DNA from: Capsulimonas corticalis
GTDB lineage: Bacteria; Armatimonadota; Armatimonadia; Armatimonadales; Capsulimonadaceae
Assembly (NCBI RefSeq): GCF_003574315.2
Contig: NZ_AP025739.1
Location: forward strand, 3,410,001-3,474,000
Reading direction: 5' to 3'
DNA: 64,000 bases
Below are positions 6,933-14,222 of the stretch, one piece after another. The translations under genes and the position numbers were made by a program. Position 1 is the first letter of the stretch, and each line of letters starts with the position of its first letter. The notes beneath the pieces were generated by a model. It made no database searches. It was given only the letters and a program-made list of their open reading frames with translations, and was not told the origin of the DNA.

Positions 6933-7898
6933 GTGATTTATCACATCAACGAATTTTCCGTCGACAGCGAATTTGATTTGCCGTGCGAGATGGCTGGCGC
7001 TTCCTCTCGCCTGAACGCCAAGTCCGATATGATCGCGCTGCGGCGGGCGTCTCTCGCGCATATCTCCTGCACGATGAGAAAGATTCGCCCCCAGCTTATC
7101 TATGATGTGGGCGATGGCTTACTATTAGAACCCAATACGACCCGTGGAATGCTGGCTCTTCATATCGACTTCAAAGGGCGAGCGATGACAGTAGATTGCG
7201 CCGACGATTTGTTGGAAATTGCTTCGGCCTGGGCCATTCATGCGGGGCTGGGCGTGGCGACGCTGACGCACGGCGGGATTCCGCTGCATGGGGCGGGCAT
7301 CCAAATGGTTGGTCGCTCTATCGCTTTGATGGCCGATTCCGGAGCGGGGAAATCAACCCTTTCCTGGTTTTTATTACGGCATGGAGCGCGCTTTGCGAAC
7401 GACGATCTGATTCCCGTGCGAATGATGGGGGAGGAGGCTATCGCTTTTCCTTCCGTTTCCCTGTATCCCAAACTGTCTCGGGAAGCGGTGGATCTGCACG
7501 GAATGGAGATTGAAAATCTTATTCCCGCCGATTATGGCGTGGGAGAGGAAGAGTATTACGTTCCTTTGCCCAGCGCACAACGCGTTGCGGAGCCATCCCC
7601 GCTTGCCGCCATCTTTTTGATCCGGCCTCAGCCTCTCCCGAAAGAGAGTTTGCTGAAACCGAAGCATATGCGGACTCTGGTGACTTCGCGCCGGCTTTCC
7701 GACGAGGAAGCAACGAGGACGCTGAGGCGTAATCTGCACGCCGCCTGGCTCATGGAGAGATGGATGGATGGCGGAAAATTGAATGGACTGTGCCATGATC
7801 TTGCCGCGCGAGTTCCAATTTACGAACTCAGCTATCCGCGATTTTTCGCCATTTTGCCCACTCTCGCGCAGTGCGTCGCTCAACTCATCGAGAGTTGA
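6933..7898 (+). CDS. HPr-kinase/phosphorylase-like ATPase (HprK-related)
   Basis: GTG 6933 is preferred, with GGAGGCAGGAG at 6911-6921; a longer frame could begin at GTG 6909. About 321 residues. The P-loop ADSGAGKST lies near residues 134-142 and FANDDLIPV near 154-162, the arrangement of the HPr kinase fold. The protein lacks the usual N-terminal HprK domain, and no HPr/PTS gene is in the window. Such kinase-like proteins recur next to NTP_transf_5 proteins and small peptide genes; one is at 1784-3412. Possible role: phosphorylating the operon's small protein (inference). It ends 15 bases from ssuB, convergently. Confidence 0.75.
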   Translation: MIYHINEFSVDSEFDLPCEMAGASSRLNAKSDMIALRRASLAHISCTMRKIRPQLIYDVGDGLLLEPNTTRGMLALHIDFKGRAMTVDCADDLLEIASAWAIHAGLGVATLTHGGIPLHGAGIQMVGRSIALMADSGAGKSTLSWFLLRHGARFANDDLIPVRMMGEEAIAFPSVSLYPKLSREAVDLHGMEIENLIPADYGVGEEEYYVPLPSAQRVAEPSPLAAIFLIRPQPLPKESLLKPKHMRTLVTSRRLSDEEATRTLRRNLHAAWLMERWMDGGKLNGLCHDLAARVPIYELSYPRFFAILPTLAQCVAQLIES

Positions 7899-7912
7899 GC
7901 GACGCCGCCGCT

Positions 7913-8680
7913 TCACTCGGCGGCTCGCACATGGCGCAGGATCTCTTCGCGCAGGGCGATGAACTCCGCCGAGGCGCGGTCGCGCGGGCGGGGGAGTTGG
8001 ACGGGGATGTCGACGGAGATGACGCCGTTCTGAATCTGGACGACGCGGTCGGCGAGGGCGACGGCTTCTTCGGCGTCGTGCGTGATGAGCAGGGTGGTGA
8101 AGCCGCGCTGCCGCCAGAGGTCTTCGATCAGGCGCTGCATGTCCGGGCGAGTCAGGGCGTCGAGCGCGCCGAGCGGTTCGTCGAGCAGCAGGAAACGAGG
8201 ATGACTGGCGAGGGCGCGCGCGAGGGCGACGCGCTGGCGCTGGCCGCCGCTGAGGATCGACGGCCAATCCTTGCCCCGGTCTCCCAGACCCACATCATCC
8301 AGCGCCGCCTGCGCCTTCGGCTTCCAGTCGCCGGTGAGTCCAAGCCCTGTGTTTTCCAGCACGTGCATCCACGGCATCAAACGCGCGTCCTGGAACATCA
8401 CACGGACATCCGGATGCAGCGTGCGGAGCGGCTGATCGTCGATCGCGACCAGCCCCCGGGTCGCCGGCTCCAGTCCCGCCAGCAGACGCAGCAGCGTGCT
8501 CTTGCCGCACCCGCTGCGCCCAACCACCGCCACGAACTCGCCCGGCGCGATATCTAAGTCCAAATCGACCAGAACTTTGTTCTCGCCAAAGTATTTATGC
8601 GCCCCGCGTACGGTGACGCGCGCGCCCTGGGAATCGCCTTTTAAGCCTTCAAATTGTGGTTTTTGTAGAATTGTCGCCAC
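7913..8680 (-). CDS. ssuB: aliphatic sulfonate ABC transporter ATP-binding protein SsuB-like
   Basis: 255 residues. Walker A GRSGCGKS at 54-61, signature LSGGQRQR from 143, Walker B FLLLDEP from 163, and H-loop His near 201. Strong similarity in layout to SsuB/TauB ATPases ([11 protein letters not shown] is typical). It is the last gene of a leftward operon that also encodes a permease, a lipoprotein substrate-binding protein, a ferredoxin and a flavoprotein. It is separated from the permease by 309 bases holding a large inverted-repeat element (8719-8983), so its expression may be lower or independent. Substrate (sulfonate, taurine or a related organosulfur compound) is inferred. Confidence 0.85.
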   Translation of the reverse strand: MATILQKPQFEGLKGDSQGARVTVRGAHKYFGENKVLVDLDLDIAPGEFVAVVGRSGCGKSTLLRLLAGLEPATRGLVAIDDQPLRTLHPDVRVMFQDARLMPWMHVLENTGLGLTGDWKPKAQAALDDVGLGDRGKDWPSILSGGQRQRVALARALASHPRFLLLDEPLGALDALTRPDMQRLIEDLWRQRGFTTLLITHDAEEAVALADRVVQIQNGVISVDIPVQLPRPRDRASAEFIALREEILRHVRAAE

Positions 8681-8718
8681 GATGGAGATCCTTGCTTGGT
8701 TCTAAAAATCGTCTGCAA

Positions 8719-8983
8719 GGATGCCCCCGGCCCCATGGGAGCTTATAAGACTAGGTTTTTTCGACCACGTTGCACCCGAGTATAAAACTCGGGCCTTGGG
8801 AGTCGCTTCGCGACTAAGCGTCCGTGCCGGACGCAAATGCCGGCAATCGATCGCAGTTTCCTCCGTCCGGAACGGACGGTTAGCCGAAGGCTCCCAAGAC
8901 CCGGCTTTTATAGCCGGGGATCGCATACGCTGACGCCTACGAAAACCTCTCCTTATGAACCCAGTGGGGGCCGGGGGGCATCC
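8719..8983. repeat. composite inverted-repeat element with nested hairpins
   Basis: The region between ssuC and ssuB is almost wholly an imperfect inverted duplication. Ends: GGATGCCCCC (8719) and GGGGGCATCC (to 8983). Left unit hairpins: CCCGAGT/ACTCGGG (8775-8793), AGTCGC/GCGACT (8801-8815), GCGTCCG/CGGACGC (8818-8834). Right unit mirrors them: CCGTCCG/CGGACGG (8863-8879), AGCC/GGCT (8882-8892), CCCGGCT/AGCCGGG (8900-8917). CTTGGGAG (8795-8802) pairs with CTCCCAAG (8891-8898). Stem differences between the two units are compensatory. No transposase is encoded. The few bases outside it hold no gene. Confidence 0.8.
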
Positions 8984-8989
8984 TCCTCT

Positions 8990-9853
8990 CTACTTCGCCG
9001 CCCCTCCATACCCCGTGTGCCAGGGTAGGAAGACGCGCTCCAGCAGCCGCGCCGCCAGGTCCGCGCCCTTGCCGAGCAGGGCGTAGAGCAGGATGCCGAA
9101 GACGACGACGTCGGTTTGCATGTATTCGCGGGCGTTGGTGGTCATGTAGCCGATGCCGGAGTCGGCGGCGACGGTTTCGGCGACAATTAGGGTCAGCCAC
9201 ATTGCGCCTAGCGCGAACCGGAGGCCGATCAGGATCGAGGGCAGTGCGGCGGGAAGGATGACTTGCCGAAACAGACGGAAGCCTTTGATCCCGTAGACGC
9301 GGCCGGCTTCCACGAGGGAAGGATCAACGGCGCGCATGCCGTGGAAGGTGTTCAGGTAAATCGGGAAGAAGACGCCGAGCGCAACCAGGACGATCTTGGT
9401 TTCTTCGCCAATGCCGAACCACAGGATCAGCAGCGGGATCAGGGCGAGGTGCGGGATCGTGCGCGCCATCTGGATGGTGCTGTCCAGCGTTTGCTCGCTG
9501 CGTCGAACCAGGCCGTTGATCATGCCGAAGAGGAAGCCCAGGGAGCCGCCGATCGCGAAGCCGGTGAAGGCGCGCTTGGCGCTGATGGCGATGTCCGCCG
9601 CCAGTTCGGTGTGCGCCAGGACGACGCCGGCTTTGACAACTCCCACCGGAGAGGGCAGCACCTGCGGCGCGATCGTCCCGCGCTGGGCCAGCCATTGCCA
9701 GACGGCGAGGATGACCAGCGGGACGGCCCAGGGCAGCACGCGGCCCCAGAGATCGCCGCCGGAGCGGACGGCGGATTTGGGCGCCGCCATGCGGGATTCT
9801 GCTGGCGCGACGGACCCGCGCCAGATCCGTCGGGACGCGATGGGAGTGCTCAT
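8990..9853 (-). CDS. ssuC: sulfonate ABC transporter permease SsuC-like
   Basis: 287 residues with about six membrane segments; the N-terminal ~35 residues are polar and cytoplasmic. VEAGRVYGIKGFRLFRQVILP (shortened: EAGRVYGIKGFRLF) is the EAA loop that contacts the ATPase, near residues 195-215, followed by LRFALGAMWLTLIVAE, typical of SsuC/TauC permeases. It follows the substrate-binding lipoprotein gene by 11 bases on the same strand. The inverted-repeat element begins six bases after its stop. Predicted to import an organic sulfur compound together with SsuA and SsuB. Confidence 0.85.
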   Translation of the reverse strand: MSTPIASRRIWRGSVAPAESRMAAPKSAVRSGGDLWGRVLPWAVPLVILAVWQWLAQRGTIAPQVLPSPVGVVKAGVVLAHTELAADIAISAKRAFTGFAIGGSLGFLFGMINGLVRRSEQTLDSTIQMARTIPHLALIPLLILWFGIGEETKIVLVALGVFFPIYLNTFHGMRAVDPSLVEAGRVYGIKGFRLFRQVILPAALPSILIGLRFALGAMWLTLIVAETVAADSGIGYMTTNAREYMQTDVVVFGILLYALLGKGADLAARLLERVFLPWHTGYGGAAK

Positions 9854-9864
9854 CTTGTGTTCTC

Positions 9865-10905
9865 CTATTTCGGCAGCGCCGCCGATTGCGTGGCGCCTGC
9901 AGGGGAAACAGTCCAGGTCTTCAAGTCAAAGTCCGATTTGGCGAGATGCTGCTGCACGAGGAACGCCTTGGTGCCGCTGAGCAGCGCCAGACCTTTGGGC
10001 GTGAACGGCTCTTTGGAATAGAGCGCGATCGGATAGGACGCCTTGACGATTGGCTCGGGCAGCTTGCTCAGAGCCGTCTGAAATTGGTAGTAATCTTCCG
10101 GGTGCGCCTGCGCGTTGTCGATCGCGTTAGCGCGCGCCTTGTTCCAGATCGCCGGGAACTGCGGATGGGCGGCAAGATAGGTTTCGGAAACGACCGTGAC
10201 GCCGCTGCCGCTGAGGCCTGGGTGCTGGTTCGCCTGATCGATCGCCTTGTAGCCGTGCTGGATCAGCAAAGGACCGGTCCCGCCTGGGGCCGCATAGGCG
10301 GCGATGTCGCCATGCTGGAGCGCGGATTCGGCGGCGTTGGGAAGCAGATGGACGAACTTCACATCCTTGGTCAGATTCTTCTCCGCGAGCAATCCCAGCA
10401 GGTAGCGCGCCATATAGGAGCCTTTGGAGGTGGCGACGGTCTTGCCGCGCAGATCATCCACCGTCTTTGGCCCGTCGGCGCGGACGATCAGCCAGGCGTT
10501 CGTCCCCACGGTGTTCTGATTGATGGCGCGGGTAGGGAGGCCCGCCGATCGTCCGACCAGGGCCGGAGTATCGCCGTATTCGCCGACATCCAGGCCGCCC
10601 GCCGCCATCGCTTCATTCAGGTCTGGTCCATTCGCGAACGGCGTGAACTCGATCTGAGTGATCCCCGCGCTCGCGAGGTCCTTGATCAGCGTCCCTTGCT
10701 TGTAGGCGAGACCTTCGGGACCCGACGGCTGCTTGCCGGTCGTGCTGATGATGCCGACGCGCAGAACTCCCGTTTGGCTGCTCTCATATCCGCCCGGGGA
10801 GTGCGCGCCCTTGGGGCCACAGCCCACAAATAGCAGCGGCAAGGCCAGCGCGCCGGCGGCGATCCATCGGCGTTCGATTCGTTTTCCAGCAACTCTCGTA
10901 CTCAA
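9865..10905 (-). CDS. ssuA: sulfonate/taurine ABC transporter substrate-binding lipoprotein
   Basis: TTG 10905 is the best start (AAGGA seven bases upstream); GTG 10908 is a one-codon alternative, and the frame to 11004 overlaps the ferredoxin gene and is rejected. About 346 residues. The signal ends in LPLLFVGCG, a lipobox with Cys as lipid anchor. The body (VLRVGIISTTG, then NEAMAAGGLDVGEYGDTP) has the NMT1/SsuA-like periplasmic binding fold. It lies between the ferredoxin and ssuC on the same strand. Specificity for sulfonates is inferred from the neighbours. Confidence 0.8.
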   Translation of the reverse strand: MSTRVAGKRIERRWIAAGALALPLLFVGCGPKGAHSPGGYESSQTGVLRVGIISTTGKQPSGPEGLAYKQGTLIKDLASAGITQIEFTPFANGPDLNEAMAAGGLDVGEYGDTPALVGRSAGLPTRAINQNTVGTNAWLIVRADGPKTVDDLRGKTVATSKGSYMARYLLGLLAEKNLTKDVKFVHLLPNAAESALQHGDIAAYAAPGGTGPLLIQHGYKAIDQANQHPGLSGSGVTVVSETYLAAHPQFPAIWNKARANAIDNAQAHPEDYYQFQTALSKLPEPIVKASYPIALYSKEPFTPKGLALLSGTKAFLVQQHLAKSDFDLKTWTVSPAGATQSAALPK

Positions 10906-10957
10906 CACAAATTCCTTCCAACTCTCACGACGCAGACTCGATCCTTCCGATTCTGCG

Positions 10958-11302
10958 CTAATGCAGAACTTTGCGGATCTTCTCCTGCATATAATCCGTC
11001 GCATCGACCTTCGCCGCTCCGGGAGTGCGGCCCGGACCCCAGCCGACCGCCTCGCGGTAGCTGCCGAGCAGTCCCAGGTCGATCAACCGGTCTTCGTCCA
11101 CCGCCACCGACGCCTCCGCTTCGGGGGCGACATACAGCGCATCCGCCGGGCAATAAACTTCGCACATGAAACAGGTCTGGCATGCCGACTGCCGGGCGAT
11201 GACCGGCGCGCCGCCGTCGACCTCGTCGAAGACGTTCGTCGGGCAGACCTTCACGCAAAGGTTGCATTCGATGCAGCGGGATTGGCTGACAAGTTCGATC
11301 AT
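10958..11302 (-). CDS. 2[4Fe-4S] ferredoxin-like protein
   Basis: 114 residues. Two cluster motifs: C10-x2-C13-x2-C16-x3-C20-P and C41-x2-C44-x2-C47-x3-C51-P, as in dicluster ferredoxins and AprB-like subunits. Its start overlaps the stop of the flavoprotein gene by four bases (ATGA), so the two are translationally coupled and probably form an electron-transfer pair. The tail after residue 56 is extra and rich in acidic residues. Likely passes electrons to or from the flavoprotein in organosulfur metabolism. Confidence 0.85.
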   Translation of the reverse strand: MIELVSQSRCIECNLCVKVCPTNVFDEVDGGAPVIARQSACQTCFMCEVYCPADALYVAPEAEASVAVDEDRLIDLGLLGSYREAVGWGPGRTPGAAKVDATDYMQEKIRKVLH

Positions 11303-12933
11303 CGGGACACCGTTTCTTTCGGGGCGGGGGCGGCGACGCTGGTCGGGTCGGGTTTGACCCAGACCGTATCCAGCCCGCCGCTCAGGAGTCGATACTGCTG
11401 CTCCGGCGACTGCGCGGGGTGGTCCACCCGCTTGTGCATGCCGCGCGTCTCGGTGCGGACATGGGCGCTGGCGTACATCCAGCGCGCGGTCGCCACCATC
11501 GCCGCCGCCTGCCGCGCCTGGATCACGCCCTCGGTCGTGGAAGCGGATTCCGGACGGCCCTGCACGGCGCGCCAGAGTCCATTGAGCTCCACCAGCGAAC
11601 TGCGCAGGCCGGCTTCGGTGCGGAACAGATTCTTGTCGTAGGGCGTGACTTCCGACTGCACGCCGCGAACGATCTCGGCGGTGTCGAAGCCCGCTCCGGC
11701 GGGACGCAGCGCGGCGCGGCCCGCGCCGCGCAGACGCCGGTTGTGCGCCTTTTCGCCCAGCGACAGGGCATACGCCGCCGCGCCGCCACCGGCCCAGTAG
11801 CCCGAAGAGATCGCCCAGGCGGCGTTGTGGCTGCCGCCGCCGGTAAAGCCGCCGCAGATCAGCTCGCGCGTCGCGGCGTCGCCCGCCGCGTACAGGCCCG
11901 GCGCCGTGGTGGCGCAGGTCGTGTCGGCGATCCGAATGCCGCCGGTGCCGCGCACGGTGCCTTCCAGGCGCATCGTCACCGGGAACCGGTCCGTGAACGG
12001 GTTGATCCCGGCGCGATCGAACGGCAGGAAGAAATTGGGCTGGCCCTTGCGCATCCAGACCTGCGTTTCGTCATCGGCTTTGTCGAGCTGGCAGAAGACC
12101 GGCTGCGTGAGCAGTGTTTTGGCGATGATCGAGCGCCCGCGCTGCGATCCCGCGCCTTCGATCACGCGGCCGTCTTCGTAGGTGAAGGACGCCCAGCTAT
12201 AGTAGGCGCTCTTGGTGACGGACGAGAACGCCGGCGCCAGCGAATACGCGTTGGAAAACTCCATGCCGCTCATCTCGCCGCCGGCCTCGGCGGCCATCAG
12301 GCCGCCGTCGCCCGTCAAAACGTTCGTTCCCAGCGCCTTGCTCAAAAACGCGCAGCCGCCGGTGGCGATCACCACGGCGCCGGCCTTCACCGACCAGGGC
12401 CGATTTTCCTGACGCTGCACGCCCGCCGCGCCGGCCACAACGCCGTCGAAATCCAGCAGCAGCTCCAGCGCCGGGCTATGATCCAGAATCTTCACACCCG
12501 CCTGTTTCACGACTTTGCGCATGATCTTCATGTATTCCGGACCCTGCATACCGCGCCGTACCTGCTCGCCGCGCTCGTTGGTCGGGAACGGATACCCCCA
12601 CTGCGCGAGATGCGCGACATTCTCATAGGTCTGATCCAGCACGCGGTCCATCCAGCTATGATCGGCCAAAAATCCGCCGAGCGCTTCCCGGCTCGCCTTC
12701 GCCTTCGCGCGCTCTTCCGGATCGGGCTGTACATACCAGACACCCACGCCCGACGGCGCCGTCGCGCCGCTGGCGCCGCAGTACCCCTTGTCCGCCAGCA
12801 CCACGCGCGCGCCCTTCGATGCGGCGCTCCACGCTGCCCACGTCCCGGCGGGACCGCCGCCGATGACCAGGACATCCGCCGTCAATTCGAGCGGTTCGTT
12901 CTGCTGGGTCGAGATCGAAAAAGCGTCACTCAT
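11299..12933 (-). CDS. FAD-dependent oxidoreductase (fumarate-reductase/AprA-like flavoprotein)
   Basis: ATG 12933 gives 544 residues; the frame open to 13053 runs into the leader terminator and is rejected. GGGPAG at 25-30 is the FAD Rossmann motif, followed by ADKGYCGASGATAPSG, and LYAAGDAATRELICGGFTGG near residue 385 is the second FAD-binding region. The architecture is that of succinate dehydrogenase/fumarate reductase and adenylylsulfate reductase A subunits. It begins the operon with a ferredoxin, SsuA, SsuC and SsuB, so a role in oxidising or reducing an imported sulfur compound is likely. It is not a typical SsuD monooxygenase; none is present here. Confidence 0.8.
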   Translation of the reverse strand: MSDAFSISTQQNEPLELTADVLVIGGGPAGTWAAWSAASKGARVVLADKGYCGASGATAPSGVGVWYVQPDPEERAKAKASREALGGFLADHSWMDRVLDQTYENVAHLAQWGYPFPTNERGEQVRRGMQGPEYMKIMRKVVKQAGVKILDHSPALELLLDFDGVVAGAAGVQRQENRPWSVKAGAVVIATGGCAFLSKALGTNVLTGDGGLMAAEAGGEMSGMEFSNAYSLAPAFSSVTKSAYYSWASFTYEDGRVIEGAGSQRGRSIIAKTLLTQPVFCQLDKADDETQVWMRKGQPNFFLPFDRAGINPFTDRFPVTMRLEGTVRGTGGIRIADTTCATTAPGLYAAGDAATRELICGGFTGGGSHNAAWAISSGYWAGGGAAAYALSLGEKAHNRRLRGAGRAALRPAGAGFDTAEIVRGVQSEVTPYDKNLFRTEAGLRSSLVELNGLWRAVQGRPESASTTEGVIQARQAAAMVATARWMYASAHVRTETRGMHKRVDHPAQSPEQQYRLLSGGLDTVWVKPDPTSVAAPAPKETVSR

Positions 12934-12993
12934 TGGGTTTGTATCCTTTACAGGTCGTTCAAAGATCGCGGAAAAGTATGGCAATCCAAATGC

Positions 12994-13026
12994 AAAAAGA
13001 GGCCCAAGCACAGTTGCTTGGGCCTC
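12994..13026 (-). terminator. intrinsic terminator in the leader of the organosulfur operon
   Basis: A perfect 12-bp stem (GAGGCCCAAGCA at 12999-13010 with TGCTTGGGCCTC at 13015-13026, loop CAGT) is followed on the minus strand by five U (12998-12994). It sits about 60 bases after the promoter and 60 bases before ATG 12933, so most transcripts should stop here unless it is overridden: a probable attenuator. Confidence 0.75.
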
Positions 13027-13087
13027 CAGGTGTCTAGTCGGCGATGAAATCACTATTTAGTTACTAGTAAAACTAGCGATATTTCAA

Positions 13088-13116
13088 ATTATACCGAGGG
13101 CGCTGTGGAATGTCAA
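13088..13116 (-). promoter_or_regulatory. consensus sigma-70-type promoter of the organosulfur operon
   Basis: On the minus strand TTGACA (13116-13111), 17-base spacer, TATAAT (13093-13088): both hexamers perfect. The leader that follows contains CTAGT/ACTAG and GAAAT/ATTTC pairings (about 13036-13086) before the terminator hairpin, which could form an alternative structure. Confidence 0.8.
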
Positions 13117-13133
13117 TAGGCGCGGGAAGAAAA

Positions 13134-14009
13134 TTACAGCGTCACAAACGGCGCGATCTTGGCCAGCTTTTTTTCGCCGATGCCTTTGACGTCCATCAAA
13201 TCTTCGATCTTATGGAAGCCGCCGTTCTGCGTGCGATAGTCGATGATATGCGCGGCGGTGGCGGGGCCGACGCCTGGCAGGCGCTCCAAATCCGTCGCCG
13301 AAGCGGTGTTGATGTTGATGCGCTCGCCGGACGCGGCGGTAATTTTGTCGGGATGGGAGGCGTGCGCGTGGGTCGGAGCGCCTTCTTCCGATGATGCGGC
13401 AGGCTCCGAGCCGGCGGCTTGGTCGCCTGCGGAGGCAGAAGGACTGGGGGCGACGGCGCTGGCGTCAATCGGCAGCGGGACGGCTTTTCCGAAGGCGGGC
13501 AGCGGGGAGGCGGCCGGCAAGCGCGGAGCGCGCGCAACGTGGATCGTCGTGTGGCCGATGCTGTTGCCGGGCGTATAATGCTGGATCCTGGCGGGATCTT
13601 CGTGGCGTTCGGGGACGTAAATCTTTTCACCGTCCGCGATCGGCTCCGCGAGGTTCAAGGCGTCGAGATCGGCTTTGGAAGTCCCGCCACCCGCCGCATG
13701 GATGGCGTTGGCGACACGGTTGGGGAGGGGAAGATGATAGAGGCCCGGATTTCGGACCGCTCCGGCGACGTGCACGTAGCAAATCAAATCGGAGGGCAGA
13801 ATAGAGGTGGTCGATCCAACCGCCGTCAGGGTTTTCGTGGGCGCCGCGCTCAGAACATCCGGCGCGCCGCCCGGCGCGGCGCTGGGAGCATCGGTAATTG
13901 TGATCGGCGCTGGGGGCGTGTGACGCTTTGCGTAAAGGTTCGCGCCTCCGGCGCACGCGATCACGCCAATGACGGCGACGAGCGCCCAGCGAATCCGAGG
14001 GTCCTGCAT
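13134..14009 (-). CDS. comEA: ComEA-like protein with SLBB and helix-hairpin-helix domains
   Basis: 291 residues, ATG 14009. One N-terminal membrane anchor (ALVAVIGVIACAGGANL), then a proline/alanine-rich spacer. An SLBB domain (CYVHVAGAVRNPGLYHL, near residues 77-130) is followed by a long Ala/Ser/Pro linker and a C-terminal double helix-hairpin-helix (LERLPGVGPATAAHI and MDVKGIGEKKLAKIAPF). This is the domain order of ComEA, the surface DNA receptor for competence, although the linker is longer than usual. No comEC is visible in the window. It is preceded by the 14032-14220 repeat element. Confidence 0.85.
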   Translation of the reverse strand: MQDPRIRWALVAVIGVIACAGGANLYAKRHTPPAPITITDAPSAAPGGAPDVLSAAPTKTLTAVGSTTSILPSDLICYVHVAGAVRNPGLYHLPLPNRVANAIHAAGGGTSKADLDALNLAEPIADGEKIYVPERHEDPARIQHYTPGNSIGHTTIHVARAPRLPAASPLPAFGKAVPLPIDASAVAPSPSASAGDQAAGSEPAASSEEGAPTHAHASHPDKITAASGERININTASATDLERLPGVGPATAAHIIDYRTQNGGFHKIEDLMDVKGIGEKKLAKIAPFVTL

Positions 14010-14031
14010 TTGATCCTCACGAGAGAAAGAT

Positions 14032-14220
14032 GAGCCCTCACCCTCGGTCCCTCTCCCGGAGGAGAGGGACCGAGGGTGAACCGAACGTAGCTTCGCGCCT
14101 AAGGCTTGAAATACTATTTTTAGTCCAAGAATTCGTGAACCTTGTTTTGGCTCCGACCTTTGGACACCCCTCTCCCGCGCTTTAGCGCTCTATCGGGAGA
14201 GGGGAAGGGGGTGAGGGCTC
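14032..14220. repeat. inverted-repeat pair between comEA-like gene and leuS
   Basis: GAGCCCTCACCC (14032-14043) is mirrored by GGGTGAGGGCTC (14209-14220). Inside the left arm is a perfect 18-bp hairpin with CGGA loop (about 14039-14078: CACCCTCGGTCCCTCTCC and its complement). The right arm has CCCCTCTCCCG/CGGGAGAGGGG around a CGCGCTTTAGCGCT core. The element fills the gap between the leuS stop and the comEA-like start. No U-run follows, so it is not a plain terminator. Confidence 0.7.
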
Positions 14221-14222
14221 TG

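Noticed and set aside
8719-8983. Possible insertion sequence or CRISPR
   Set aside because: No transposase frame and no regular spacers; the structure is a pair of inverted units.
12934-13053. Upstream start for the sulfur-operon flavoprotein
   Set aside because: The extension would translate the leader terminator hairpin; ATG 12933 starts just before the FAD motif.
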